A stretch of DNA of 64,000 bases from Virgibacillus profundi (lineage in GTDB: Bacteria > Bacillota > Bacilli > Bacillales > Amphibacillaceae). The DNA is taken from the NCBI RefSeq assembly GCF_002287375.1, contig NZ_NPOA01000004.1, positions 1 to 64,000 of the forward strand, in the 5' to 3' direction. The position numbers were made by a program, and so were the translations under genes. Numbering within the stretch: the stretch's first letter is position 1; every line of letters begins with the position of its first letter. The notes under the pieces were generated by a model, which saw only the letters and a list, made by a program, of their open reading frames with translations, was not told where the DNA came from and made no database searches. This document shows positions 1 to 8,959 of this stretch, one piece after another.

Positions 1-74
1 GGTTGATAGGTTCGAGGTAGAAGCGTGGTGACACGTGAAGCTGACGGATACTAATCGATCGAGGACTTAACTAA
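1..74 (+). rRNA. 23S ribosomal RNA, 3' end only
   Basis: The first bases match the conserved 3' end of bacillar 23S rRNA, including GGATACTAATCGATCGAGGA just before the mature end. The rest of the gene lies outside the window. The exact 3' end is estimated to within a few bases by comparison with the known B. subtilis end. It is followed at 196 by the 5S gene, so this is the tail of an rRNA operon read on +. Confidence 0.93.
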
Positions 75-195
75 ATTCTTTTAGATCGTCCGTTGATAAC
101 ACTCTTATTTAGTTTTTAGGGTATAAATCTAAAAAACCCTTGCATTTTTCAAAAGAAATGCATATAATATATTTTGTCCTTATTTTTAAGGGATG

Positions 196-311
196 TCTGG
201 TAGCAATAGCGAAGAGGTCACACCTGTTCCCATACCGAACACAGAAGTTAAGCTCTTCAGCGCCGATGGTAGTTGGGACTTTGTCCCTGCAAGAGTAGGA
301 CGTCGCCAGTC
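196..311 (+). rRNA. 5S ribosomal RNA
   Basis: This 116-nt segment matches bacillar 5S rRNA almost base for base, with the conserved blocks GCGAAGAGGTCACACC, CCATACCGAACAC and GAAGTTAAGCTCTTCAGC. The ends (TCTGG... and ...GCCAGTC) pair to form helix I. It follows the 23S gene by about 120 bp and is closed by a strong terminator, so it ends the rRNA operon. No tRNA genes follow it in the window. Confidence 0.96.
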
Positions 312-320
312 AAATGATAA

Positions 321-356
321 AAGCTAAGAAACATAATTGTTTCTTAGCTTTTTTTG
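321..356 (+). terminator. Rho-independent terminator of the rRNA operon
   Basis: A 12-bp stem (AAGCTAAGAAAC with GTTTCTTAGCTT) with a short AT loop runs straight into a T tract, ten bases after the 5S gene. Confidence 0.93.
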
Positions 357-433
357 TATGATTAAAACTGAACACCACCAAAGGTAATTAATGGGCTACA
401 TACGGCAGCTTTTAAATAGTGATTCTTAAACGA

Positions 434-454
434 CCACCTGGCTAAAGCAGGTGG
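434..454. repeat. IS200/IS605-type end hairpin remnant
   Basis: A short perfect hairpin, CCACCTG-GCTAAAG-CAGGTGG, lies about 95 bp beyond the stop codon of the TnpA-like remnant at 549-660. Subterminal hairpins of this kind are what IS200/IS605 Y1 transposases recognise at the element's ends. Position and shape fit the right end of the decayed element. The family assignment is inference. Confidence 0.45.
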
Positions 455-548
455 ATTTAGACATAAATGCCGGCGATTAAAGTCGCTTTTCAGGCTGAAG
501 TTCTGCTCGAAGTCCTTATGCTTAAGCATACTCTAATGTTGACTAAAC

Positions 549-660
549 TCATTCCTCAATCTTGAATATTTCATCCCTACCTTCATTGAATTGATTTGCT
601 ATAAAATTTCTTATTATCTCGTCTGTCACAGTGCTAACAGTGAAACAAGAGTGACCTTGT
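549..660 (-). pseudogene. IS200-like TnpA transposase, C-terminal remnant
   Basis: On the minus strand a frame ending in TGA at 549-551 encodes about 35 residues containing FTVSTVTDEIIRNFIANQ. This resembles the C-terminal helix region of IS200/IS605 Y1 transposases (usual pattern YxVSTVG...IxxYIxxQ). An in-frame stop lies just upstream, and neither the catalytic tyrosine nor the HUH motif is present, so the gene is a fragment. No other gene is visible between 357 and 862. The rest of that stretch looks like degraded element sequence. Confidence 0.45.
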
Positions 661-810
661 CAAAAAAGAGGAAAAAAGTTACTTATAAACTTCTAGGAAC
701 ATCCGTAGAAAAGCAGAAACTCCGAAGAACATCGTAAGAAGAATGAGAATAACTTAGAAAATCGCTTACTTCCGAAGTTATATTAGCACCGAAATATATG
801 TTTTCCATTA

Positions 811-846
811 AAAAAAGCACATCAAGATACACTTGATGTGCTTTTT
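811..846 (-). terminator. Terminator of the dicarboxylate symporter gene
   Basis: The hairpin AAGCACATCAAG/CTTGATGTGCTT with T-rich flanks on both strands lies 17 bp past the stop of the minus-strand transporter gene. It could also terminate transcription entering on +. Confidence 0.85.
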
Positions 847-862
847 CAGCATTCTTTACTTA

Positions 863-2050
863 TTAAGCTTCTGCTTGATCAGTTTCTGTGATATTTCTGC
901 GTTTACTTATGGAATCTGTAATAGATGTAATTGCCCCATCACCCGTTACGTTACATGCGGTTCCAATGCTGTCCTGGGCAAGATATAATGCAATCATTAA
1001 TGAAACCATTGTAGGTCCGAATCCCAGCATAGTTTCAAGTAGACCAATTGCTGCCATAACTGCTCCACCCGGAACACCAGGTGCTGCTATCATCGTTACT
1101 CCTAACATTAGAATAAACGGCATAATAGAGCCAAACGTAACAGTTTCTCCCTGCAGAAACACAACTGCAAGTGCACAGCTTATCAATGTAATAGTACTTC
1201 CGGATAAATGAATATTTGCAAGTAATGGTACAGTAAAATCTGCTGTACTTTCACGCACTTTTAAGGATTTTGTTCGCTTTAGTGTTACCGGGATTGTTGC
1301 AGCTGAAGACTGTGTTCCTAATGCAGTGAAATATGCCGGTGACATCTTTTTAAGCATTACAAAAGGGTTTTCCTTACTCAGTGAACCTGCAATCGTGTAT
1401 TGTACTATTAAATAAAGAAGATGCAAAATAATTATCATTACAAAGACCTTTGCAAAAACACTTAATATAGTAGTTACCTGTCCGGCATACGTCATATTTG
1501 CAAAAATACCAAAAATATGAAATGGAAGTAATGGAATAATTACTTTTTCGATAACTAAATGGATAATATCCCGAAATTCTTCCGTTAAATGAAGCAGTGT
1601 GTTTCCTTTAATTGCAGCAATTCCGAGTCCAATTACAAATGAAAGAAGAAGTGCGGTCATAACTCCCATTGGTGCCGCCATTTCAACTTCGAAAAAACTT
1701 GTACTCAATCCTTCGGAAGGATCAGAGAATGCTTGTAGGGATTGTCCACTTAATAGTGTTGGATAAATATTCTTTGCAACAAAAAAAGCAATGATTCCGG
1801 CTATGATTGTGGAAGAATAGGCGATTAAACCTGTAAGCCCAAGAAGTTTTCCTGCTCCCCGCCCCATGGAGCCAATTCCCGGTGCAATAAAACCTAAGAT
1901 AATTAATGGGATAACAAATCCCAGGAAATTCCCAAATAGTCCATTAAAAGTCGCAAATAGCTTAATAAACCATTCATTTGCAACAGAACCGATGGCTATA
2001 CCTAAGAGAATTGCTACAACTATTCGTGCTAGTAATCCAAAACTTTTCAT
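863..2050 (-). CDS. Dicarboxylate/amino acid:cation symporter (DAACS family)
   Basis: This 395-residue integral membrane protein resembles the sodium- or proton-coupled glutamate/dicarboxylate symporters (GltP, GltT, DctA, SstT). The serine-rich hairpin motif appears as QSSAATIP near residue 250. The transport-domain block DSIGTACNVTGDGA lies near residue 360, where the family coordinates cation and substrate. I placed the start at 2050 (MKSFGLL), which has AGGAAGAG eight bases upstream; the longer frame to 2104 adds 18 residues with no ribosome binding site. The substrate cannot be read from sequence: aspartate/glutamate, C4-dicarboxylates and serine/threonine are all possible. It appears monocistronic with its own terminator. 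Confidence 0.88.
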   Translation of the reverse strand: MKSFGLLARIVVAILLGIAIGSVANEWFIKLFATFNGLFGNFLGFVIPLIILGFIAPGIGSMGRGAGKLLGLTGLIAYSSTIIAGIIAFFVAKNIYPTLLSGQSLQAFSDPSEGLSTSFFEVEMAAPMGVMTALLLSFVIGLGIAAIKGNTLLHLTEEFRDIIHLVIEKVIIPLLPFHIFGIFANMTYAGQVTTILSVFAKVFVMIIILHLLYLIVQYTIAGSLSKENPFVMLKKMSPAYFTALGTQSSAATIPVTLKRTKSLKVRESTADFTVPLLANIHLSGSTITLISCALAVVFLQGETVTFGSIMPFILMLGVTMIAAPGVPGGAVMAAIGLLETMLGFGPTMVSLMIALYLAQDSIGTACNVTGDGAITSITDSISKRRNITETDQAEA

Positions 2051-2352
2051 GATGTTCTCTTCCTTTCTACAGCCGATTATGTAAAAAATAAATAACATAT
2101 TCATTCTACATAAAATGTCATGAATAGTCTATCAATTTTTTATTTGTAGAAAGAGCGTGCCCAAAGGACACGCTCTCTGACGGGATTTAAGGTATAAATT
2201 AAACAGCGACGTCGACTGCGCTTTCTCACCCCATCGAATACCGGAATGCCCAATATCATTGAAAAAGAAAATTCTTCGTGCGATATATTTTAGGGAAGCT
2301 TTCCTTGCCCTGTTGGCCTTGGTTCAACCGTCGCCATTGGTGCGCCCGAATG

Positions 2353-2556
2353 TTAGCTCATTCCAAAAGGACCTAGCTGTTGGGAATTTCCATTGGTTCC
2401 ACCACTGTTATTACCACCGCTCATTTGTGACACGAAGGGTACCATTTTTTGCATGGTTTGACCCAGATTTTGGTTGTTCTTGGTCATTGTATAATAAGTC
2501 GCTGCTCCAACCCCGACAGAAGCGATTAAGGGTAGCCACATTCCGTTCTTTTGCAT
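2353..2556 (-). CDS. Small hypothetical membrane-anchored protein
   Basis: A 67-residue protein with one hydrophobic N-terminal segment (about residues 6-23, glycine/alanine rich) followed by a Gly/Asn/Ser-rich, probably disordered tail. The start has AAAGGAATG a few bases upstream. The glycine-rich N-terminus recalls small YtxH-like or YrzQ-like Bacillaceae proteins, but I do not recognise a named family. It lies downstream of ytfP on the same strand and may be cotranscribed with it. Function unknown. Confidence 0.6.
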   Translation of the reverse strand: MQKNGMWLPLIASVGVGAATYYTMTKNNQNLGQTMQKMVPFVSQMSGGNNSGGTNGNSQQLGPFGMS

Positions 2557-2629
2557 ACCTAATCATTCCTTTCTATAATGTCCCCGGACACTATTAGGAT
2601 GGCACTGTTTTTTTAAAAAATGTCAGGAA

Positions 2630-3901
2630 TCATATACCAGTATAAAGTGAAGCTTCGTCAGCAGCATTCCATCCTGCGAGTCTGCCGGTAACTAAAGCTG
2701 ATGTTATATTATATCCGCCGGTGTAGCCGTGAATATCCAATATTTCACCACAAAAATACAGACCATGCATTATTTTTGATTGCATGGTATTTGGTACAAT
2801 TTCTTTAATGGATACACCGCCACCTGTAACAAATGCTTTTTCAAGTGGTAACGAACCATGGACATCAAAGGTAAAGTTTTTTATGTCATGGACAATGGAG
2901 CGGATAGATTCTTTGGAAATATTGCCGGCTTTTTGTTCTTCATTTACATTATTTTTTGATAAAAGATATGATAATAACCGTTCTGGAATAATACCTTTTA
3001 TTAAATTTTTAATGGATTTTTTTGGATTAGCCTCCATTGAACTTAAAATATCTTCAACAAGCTTATGTTCATTTTCTTCTGGTAAAACATCGAGCATCAT
3101 CGGCACATGCTGCTGTCCTTTCATAAATTCTTTTACGACAAATTGGGAGCAGCGTAGTACTGCAGGACCAGATACTCCGAAATGGGTGAAAATCATATCC
3201 ATTTGATGTGTGATGATCGGCTTGTTCTTTTTATTCAAAACTGTTAATGCAACATTACGTAAAGATAGCCCTTGCAGACTTTTATTTTTGATAAACGCTT
3301 CAGTGGATGTAAGAGCAACCTCTGTTGGATACAGCTCTGTGATCGTATGACCTGCTTTCTTTGCCCAGCTATAGCCGTCTCCTGTAGATCCTGTGTGTGG
3401 AACTGCTTTTCCACCAACCGCAATTACAACAGCCTTTGTTGTTATCTTTTCCTTATCTGATAAAATTATTGTATGTTCAGATTCGTCAAAATGCACTGCC
3501 TTAACAGGAGTATTCAGATAAACCTCAACATGCAGTTCATGTAATTTATCAATTAATGCATTGACTACCGTTTTTGCTGAATTGGAAACAGGGAACATGC
3601 GGCCATGATCCTCTTCTTTCAAACCAACACCCATTTTTTCAAAAAAATCGATGATATCATAATTATTAAAAACTGAAAAAGCACTATATAAAAATTTTCC
3701 ATTCCCGGGTATATGTTTAATAACCTCTTCCTGTGGCAGACGATTTGTAACATTACATCTGCCCCCACCTGAGATGGCTAACTTTTTCCCTAATTTACTT
3801 CCTTTTTCAATTAACATTGTTTTTGCCCCATTTTCGGCTGCAGCAATAGCTGCCATTAGACCTGATGGGCCTCCACCGATAACGACTACGTCATATTGCA
3901 A
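2630..3901 (-). CDS. ytfP: FAD-dependent oxidoreductase, YtfP/HI0933 (BaiN-like) family
   Basis: A 423-residue flavoprotein. The N-terminus carries the dinucleotide-binding motif [14 protein letters not shown], followed by the family hallmark [10 protein letters not shown] near residue 45. A second FAD-contacting stretch, [16 protein letters not shown], lies near the C-terminus. The HI0933/YtfP family is widespread; a gut relative (BaiN) reduces bile acids, but the Bacillus substrate is not established. It is divergent from the lipid II flippase gene, as in B. subtilis, where ytfP lies near ytgP. The start ATG at 3901 has GAAAGGAATG upstream. Confidence 0.9.
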   Translation of the reverse strand: MQYDVVVIGGGPSGLMAAIAAAENGAKTMLIEKGSKLGKKLAISGGGRCNVTNRLPQEEVIKHIPGNGKFLYSAFSVFNNYDIIDFFEKMGVGLKEEDHGRMFPVSNSAKTVVNALIDKLHELHVEVYLNTPVKAVHFDESEHTIILSDKEKITTKAVVIAVGGKAVPHTGSTGDGYSWAKKAGHTITELYPTEVALTSTEAFIKNKSLQGLSLRNVALTVLNKKNKPIITHQMDMIFTHFGVSGPAVLRCSQFVVKEFMKGQQHVPMMLDVLPEENEHKLVEDILSSMEANPKKSIKNLIKGIIPERLLSYLLSKNNVNEEQKAGNISKESIRSIVHDIKNFTFDVHGSLPLEKAFVTGGGVSIKEIVPNTMQSKIMHGLYFCGEILDIHGYTGGYNITSALVTGRLAGWNAADEASLYTGI

Positions 3902-4081
3902 TTAGCTTCATTCCTTTCGTATGTATCTTACCATTAATGGGAGAAGTGCTACAATATATTACTGATTTTATTATAGGAAGTCTTAACGCTCCGGATAAAA
4001 TGTAATGGAATCGTTATCTGTATAATGTCCATGTATGGTAAAATAACGGTTGTATACATAAATAGAAATCAAGGTGAAAAA

Positions 4082-5704
4082 ATGTCGAATAATATAGTAA
4101 GAGGTGCAATGTTGCTTACAGGAGCAACATTTTTATCGAAGTTTTTAGGGATGATTTATGTCATTCCATTTAATGCGCTGGTAGGAGGAACCGGGGGGAC
4201 ACTATATAATTTTGCTTATACGCCATATAATATAATACTTAGTATATCAACAATTGGCGTGCCACTTGCTGTCTCAAAATTTGTTTCGAAATACAATTCA
4301 TTAGGTGATTATGAAACAGGACGGCGAATGTTTAAAGCAGGAATTACATTAATGCTTGTTACAGGATTTTTAGCGTTTTTAACATTATTTTTCAGCGCCG
4401 AATGGCTGGCAGGGTTTATGATCACAAGTGAAAATTCCGAGAATATTACAGTTGCAGATCTGACTTTAGTAATACGCATGGTCAGTTTTGCTTTAATAAT
4501 TATTCCTGCTACAAGTATTGTAAGAGGTTTTTTCCAGGGACATCAATCGATGGGGCCAACAGCTGTTTCACAGGTTGTGGAACAAATCATTCGAATTATA
4601 TTTTTATTAATTGCAGCGTTTATCGTTATTGTTGTTCTTGACGGACCAATTTCTACTGCGGTTGGTTTTGCTACATTTGCTGCATGTATTGGTGGGATAG
4701 CCTCAGCAATTGTTTTATGGGGATATTGGAAAAAACGTAAGCCGGGCCTGGATAAACAATTAGCACAGCAAACCTATACGAGTAATATTCCAAGAAGTGA
4801 GTTATTCAAGGAATTATTCAGCTATGCAGGTCCATTTATTATAGTAGGTTTAGCCACTTCATTGTATCAGCTCGTAGATTCCTTTACATTTGAAAGGGCG
4901 ATGGTAGCATCAGGCAATAAAGATGTATGGGAGATCTCTCTGTCTGCGATCAACCTATATGGTCATAAACTTGTTATTATTCCAGGAACCATTGCCACAG
5001 GACTATCCCTGGCAATATTACCGGTATTAACTAAATCTTTTACACAAAATAATCGTGCATTATTATACCAGCAAATAAATCAGGCACTGCAAATTGTCCT
5101 CGTTCTTGTCATTCCAGCAGTTGTCGGACTTTCTGTATTATCTTACGAGGCGTATGGTGCATTATATGGATTGTATAAGATTGATATCACAGGATCATTA
5201 TTAGCATGGTACGCACCAGTCGGGTTATTATTTGCTTTATTTACCGTATCTTCTTCCTTATTACAGGGGATAAACCAACAGAAGTTTGCTGCTGTCAGTT
5301 TATCAGCAGGTCTCCTTGTTAAAATATTGCTAAATATACAGCTGATCCATATGTTTGGTGCAAGAGGTGCTATTTACGGAACGATGCTGGCAGTGGGAAT
5401 TGCTGTTACATTAAATATATGGCGTGTTAAAACAGCAGTACAATTTCCATTTAAAGAAGTTATTAAACGAACGATGTTAATCGGTATTTTTGTGATTATT
5501 ATGTGTATTACCATCTGGATCGTCAAAGCGGTATTCGGAACCTTCCTTCCATACGAAGATGAAAGATGGGCAACTATTTTAATGCTTGCTCTTGGTGTTG
5601 GATCCGGGGGTATCATATACTTATTCCTTGCACATAAATCAACATTGCTTGAGCGGGTACTTGGTAAACGTTTCGGTATATTGGATCGGATATTTGGCAA
5701 ATAA
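4082..5704 (+). CDS. murJ: Lipid II flippase MurJ (YtgP), MATE/MOP superfamily
   Basis: A 540-residue polytopic membrane protein of the polysaccharide-export/SpoVB group. The N-terminus (RGAMLLTGATFLSKFLGMIY) is characteristic of YtgP, the vegetative MurJ of Bacillus, which flips lipid II to the outer face of the membrane. About 14 hydrophobic segments are visible. I chose the ATG at 4082 because AAGGTGAAA precedes it; the longer frame from 4025 lacks a site. It is followed after 15 bp by a pseudouridine synthase gene, so the two probably share a transcript. Confidence 0.9.
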   Translation: MSNNIVRGAMLLTGATFLSKFLGMIYVIPFNALVGGTGGTLYNFAYTPYNIILSISTIGVPLAVSKFVSKYNSLGDYETGRRMFKAGITLMLVTGFLAFLTLFFSAEWLAGFMITSENSENITVADLTLVIRMVSFALIIIPATSIVRGFFQGHQSMGPTAVSQVVEQIIRIIFLLIAAFIVIVVLDGPISTAVGFATFAACIGGIASAIVLWGYWKKRKPGLDKQLAQQTYTSNIPRSELFKELFSYAGPFIIVGLATSLYQLVDSFTFERAMVASGNKDVWEISLSAINLYGHKLVIIPGTIATGLSLAILPVLTKSFTQNNRALLYQQINQALQIVLVLVIPAVVGLSVLSYEAYGALYGLYKIDITGSLLAWYAPVGLLFALFTVSSSLLQGINQQKFAAVSLSAGLLVKILLNIQLIHMFGARGAIYGTMLAVGIAVTLNIWRVKTAVQFPFKEVIKRTMLIGIFVIIMCITIWIVKAVFGTFLPYEDERWATILMLALGVGSGGIIYLFLAHKSTLLERVLGKRFGILDRIFGK

Positions 5705-5719
5705 AGGAGGCAATTTCAG

Positions 5720-6436
5720 ATGCGTCTTGATAAGTTGCTTGCCAATATGGGAATTGGCAGTAGAAAAGAAGTAAAATTATTACTGAAGAAAAAACAGGTT
5801 ACAGTCAATAACAAGCTAATAAAAGATGGAAGTTTTCATATTGACCCGGATAAGGATATTGTGGAAGTTGATAAAAAACAAATAAATTATCAGCAGTTTA
5901 TTTACCTGATGATGAACAAGCCACCGAATTATATTTCAGCTACAGTGGATAAACGGGAGAAAACAGTGATCGATCTTTTAGCTGAAGAACACCAGCACTT
6001 TAAAGTCTTTCCTGTAGGGAGACTGGATAAAGATACGGAGGGATTATTAATAATTACAAATGATGGGGATCTTGCACACCAATTAGTTTCACCGAAAAAG
6101 GATATAGAAAAAACCTATTATGCTAAAATAAGTGGAAAGGTTACAGAAGCGGATGGACAAAAATTCACGCAAGGTGTCGTGCTGGAGGATGGTTATCAAA
6201 CAAAGCCAGCAAGCTTGAGAATCCTTGAGAGTGAAGCTGTTTCCAAAGTGGAGATCACAATAACCGAGGGGAAATATCACCAGGTTAAACGAATGTTTGA
6301 AGCTGTTGGGAAGCAGGTAACTTATTTAAAGCGGATTAGGATGGGGGACCTGCTTTTGGATGAAAACATTAAATTAGGCTCATACCGGGAGTTAACAGAT
6401 GCCGAATTGAACTATTGTCTTTCACTGAAAAAATAG
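5720..6436 (+). CDS. ytzG: Pseudouridine synthase, RsuA/YtzG family
   Basis: A 238-residue protein with an N-terminal S4 RNA-binding domain (MRLDKLLANMGIGSRKEV, residues 1-60) and an RsuA-type catalytic domain. The active-site block GRLDKDTEGLL lies near residue 100; its first aspartate should be catalytic. RsuA-family enzymes make pseudouridine in 16S rRNA (position 516 in E. coli). AGGAGG precedes the start. It overlaps no gene but is tightly spaced between murJ and thpR. Confidence 0.9.
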   Translation: MRLDKLLANMGIGSRKEVKLLLKKKQVTVNNKLIKDGSFHIDPDKDIVEVDKKQINYQQFIYLMMNKPPNYISATVDKREKTVIDLLAEEHQHFKVFPVGRLDKDTEGLLIITNDGDLAHQLVSPKKDIEKTYYAKISGKVTEADGQKFTQGVVLEDGYQTKPASLRILESEAVSKVEITITEGKYHQVKRMFEAVGKQVTYLKRIRMGDLLLDENIKLGSYRELTDAELNYCLSLKK

Positions 6437-6450
6437 ATGGAGGTTTTTCC

Positions 6451-7032
6451 GTGTCAGAATCCCATTATTTTATAGCAATTCCTTTATCGTCTAACTTACA
6501 AAATCTCTTTTCATCATGGCAGGAGGAGATTAAAGGAAAAGTATTCTACAAACAATGGCCCGAGAAACAAGACCTGCATATAACATTAAAGTTTTTAGGT
6601 GCAGTTGCCGATAATAAAGTACTAGCGTTAAGAAAAGAGCTTAAGAAAATAGAGGAATTAAGTGAATTCTCGATTGAGGCAGGATCGATTGGTACTTTTG
6701 GAAACCCATCTAAACCGCGTGTTATATGGGCAGGTGTGGATAAAACGGAGTCTCTAACCAATTTATATGCGAAAATTGAAACCATTACGGCGAGCATAGG
6801 GTTTCCAAAAGAAAACAGAGAATATCGTCCACATATTACACTTGCTAAAAAATGGGCAGGGGATGCAGCAATCGCAAACTTAGAAGAGATAAAAGATCAG
6901 TTTACGGCTGTGGAATTATTACATGTCAATCATATCGTCCTATACCGAATCCATCCAGCCAAGTCACCAAAATATGAAGTTGTACAAAAGTATAAGTTAA
7001 AAAGGGATGAAGGAAATGGCCCAGCTGATTAA
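6451..7032 (+). CDS. thpR: RNA 2',3'-cyclic phosphodiesterase ThpR (YtlP)
   Basis: A 193-residue 2H phosphoesterase. The two catalytic HxTx motifs are visible: HITLKFLG near residue 43 and HITLAKKW near residue 130. ThpR hydrolyses 2',3'-cyclic phosphate RNA ends. The start is a GTG at 6451 with TGGAGG nine bases upstream; the longer frame from 6415 runs into the end of the pseudouridine synthase gene. The 3' end overlaps the next gene, as expected for a ytlPQR operon. Confidence 0.87.
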   Translation: MSESHYFIAIPLSSNLQNLFSSWQEEIKGKVFYKQWPEKQDLHITLKFLGAVADNKVLALRKELKKIEELSEFSIEAGSIGTFGNPSKPRVIWAGVDKTESLTNLYAKIETITASIGFPKENREYRPHITLAKKWAGDAAIANLEEIKDQFTAVELLHVNHIVLYRIHPAKSPKYEVVQKYKLKRDEGNGPAD

Positions 7033-7933
7033 ATTACGGGATTATATTTCCCGTTACGAATGGAATGCATACCGTTATCCAAGCCAGTTTATTCGTTTAA
7101 AACAGGATAATTGGAGAAAACTTCAACACACTTGGAATAATCCAAGTGAAGAAATAAAAGAAGAGAATTTAGAAGCCCCTGAAACTGGTTCCAAATTTTC
7201 AAAGTGGAAAAACTTCCTAAAAAAAGATATTAAAAAGGAAGAAGTAATTAAGCAGAAGCCAAAATTGCCCGACACTAAAACAGAATTGAAACATTATTTT
7301 TTAGATGAAATGTTACGTTTTCAATTAAAATGGGCCACTTCTACAGTTACAGATAAGTCATTTATGGATGAAAGCTACCATAAAGATCCACTACTAAAAT
7401 ATTTCCTGCAGCGATTTCCGGATATTTATCTCATTATGTTTTATCCGGTATTTAATGTAAGAAAGGCTCCTATAGATGGAGAAATTATTTTAATAAGTCC
7501 TGTTGGAATAGAAATTATCTATGTATTGGAAGAACCCCCCCAAGCCGAAATTGTGGCCGGAGATGAACGAACATGGACAATTGAAGATAGCGGAAAAGAG
7601 TCCAAAATAATTAACCCAATAATTTCTTTAAAAAGAACTGAACAAATTATCCGAAGTATATTAAATTCAGCGGTTCTTGATTTTTCTATACAGAAGACTG
7701 TTTTGTCACGCACAAATAATATTGTTTTTTCGGCAGAGCCTTACAATTTATCTATTGTTGGAAACACAGCATATGAAGAATGGTTCCAGGAGAAACGCAG
7801 ATTACAATCCCCATTAAAAAGCCGCCAATTAAAAGCAGCAGAGGCTTTGCTGAAACATTGTCAATCCACTTCTGTTAAACGTCCGGAATGGGAAGAAGAT
7901 ACAAATGCGTATTCTTTTATGGATGAGAAGTAG
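7016..7933 (+). CDS. ytlQ: YtlQ-like conserved hypothetical protein
   Basis: About 305 residues, no membrane segment, with a lysine/glutamate-rich stretch at residues 40-80. The middle contains a beta-rich block (GEIILISPVGIEIIYVLEE) recalling NERD-type nuclease-related folds, but the match is too weak to name. Its place between thpR and the lipid kinase is exactly that of B. subtilis ytlQ. Two starts are possible: ATG 7007 has no spaced ribosome site, while ATG 7016 has AAAAGGG nine bases upstream and is preferred. Both overlap the end of thpR. Function unknown. Confidence 0.75.
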   Translation: MAQLIKLRDYISRYEWNAYRYPSQFIRLKQDNWRKLQHTWNNPSEEIKEENLEAPETGSKFSKWKNFLKKDIKKEEVIKQKPKLPDTKTELKHYFLDEMLRFQLKWATSTVTDKSFMDESYHKDPLLKYFLQRFPDIYLIMFYPVFNVRKAPIDGEIILISPVGIEIIYVLEEPPQAEIVAGDERTWTIEDSGKESKIINPIISLKRTEQIIRSILNSAVLDFSIQKTVLSRTNNIVFSAEPYNLSIVGNTAYEEWFQEKRRLQSPLKSRQLKAAEALLKHCQSTSVKRPEWEEDTNAYSFMDEK

Positions 7934-7936
7934 TAA

Positions 7937-8878
7937 ATGTATATTTTTATTGTAAATCCTAGTGCCGGTAATGGACGTGCAAGACGGGTCTTCTCAAAGC
8001 TTGCAAAAAGTTCTTTATACAAAGAAATTGACAGTACATATTATTATACGGAATATAATGGGCATGCCGAATTACTTGCAAAACAGATAAAAGAAAACCT
8101 TTATAAACAGGTCACCGCAATAATTGTTATCGGGGGAGACGGGACACTTCATGAAGTGATAAATGGTCTAGAAAATGATGAGATTCCAGTTTCATTTATT
8201 CCTGGGGGATCAGGCAATGATTTCGCCAGGGGTATTGGTATGAAACATAAACCGCTCGACATATTGCGTGATATAGTTACAGGTAAAAAAGAAAAGTCGT
8301 ATTGGCTGGGCAATTACAAATTGGATAACAACGCTGGTCGTATTTTTGTGAATAATATGGGATTTGGTTTTGATGCAGAGATAGCAAAAACCGCAAATGA
8401 ATCAAGTTATAAAATTTTGTTTAATAAACTTCATCTTGGTACAGTTAGTTATATTATTGCACTTATACAGGTTTTATTTAAGTTTAAACCAAGGGAAATT
8501 AAAATGGAAATCAATAAACAAAAGCTTACTATCCCTGAATGCTGGATGATTACAATCTCCAACCATCCCTATTATGGTGGGGGAATGAAAATTATACCAG
8601 ATGCTAAGATACAGCCAACTCGTTTTCCTGTATTAATTATTCACGGTATTTCCAAATGGAAGGTTTTAGCATTGTTTATGACTGTATTTACAGGTAAGCA
8701 TATTAATTTCAAAGAAGTTAAATTGTATGAAGCTTCAGAGGTAAAGATTTTTTCAAATGAAGAAATGTATTATCAGGTGGATGGCCAGACAGATACGTTT
8801 GAATCAGTTGTGATTCGAAAATCGTCAAAGGCAATTAAAATGATGGGAATTGAATATAATAAAAATGCAGGTGCATAA
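7937..8878 (+). CDS. ytlR: Diacylglycerol/lipid kinase family protein (YtlR)
   Basis: A 313-residue member of the DAGK catalytic-domain family. Visible motifs are the N-terminal NPSAGNGRA, the nucleotide-binding GGDGTLHEVINGL near residue 70 and PGGSGNDFARGI near residue 90. These enzymes phosphorylate lipids such as diacylglycerol using ATP. In B. subtilis the main diacylglycerol kinase is DgkB, so YtlR's substrate is uncertain. It starts three bases after the ytlQ stop and completes the ytlPQR operon. Confidence 0.85.
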   Translation: MYIFIVNPSAGNGRARRVFSKLAKSSLYKEIDSTYYYTEYNGHAELLAKQIKENLYKQVTAIIVIGGDGTLHEVINGLENDEIPVSFIPGGSGNDFARGIGMKHKPLDILRDIVTGKKEKSYWLGNYKLDNNAGRIFVNNMGFGFDAEIAKTANESSYKILFNKLHLGTVSYIIALIQVLFKFKPREIKMEINKQKLTIPECWMITISNHPYYGGGMKIIPDAKIQPTRFPVLIIHGISKWKVLALFMTVFTGKHINFKEVKLYEASEVKIFSNEEMYYQVDGQTDTFESVVIRKSSKAIKMMGIEYNKNAGA

Positions 8879-8904
8879 TGTACCTGCATGGTTGTGTTTT
8901 TTAA
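8865..8904 (+). terminator. Possible terminator after ytlR
   Basis: An 8-bp stem ATGCAGGT/ACCTGCAT overlaps the stop codon of ytlR. A run of six T follows, but only after an 8-base gap, so it is a weak candidate. Confidence 0.4.
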
Positions 8905-8959
8905 TCAATCACTATAAAATGGATAGTTGAATGTTAATTTTGAAAGATGTGAGGAATGT

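Noticed and set aside
2153-2175. GAGCGTG/CACGCTC hairpin as a terminator
   Set aside because: Stem is clear but there is no T tract on either strand; it lies upstream of the symporter gene, with no gene clearly ending there.
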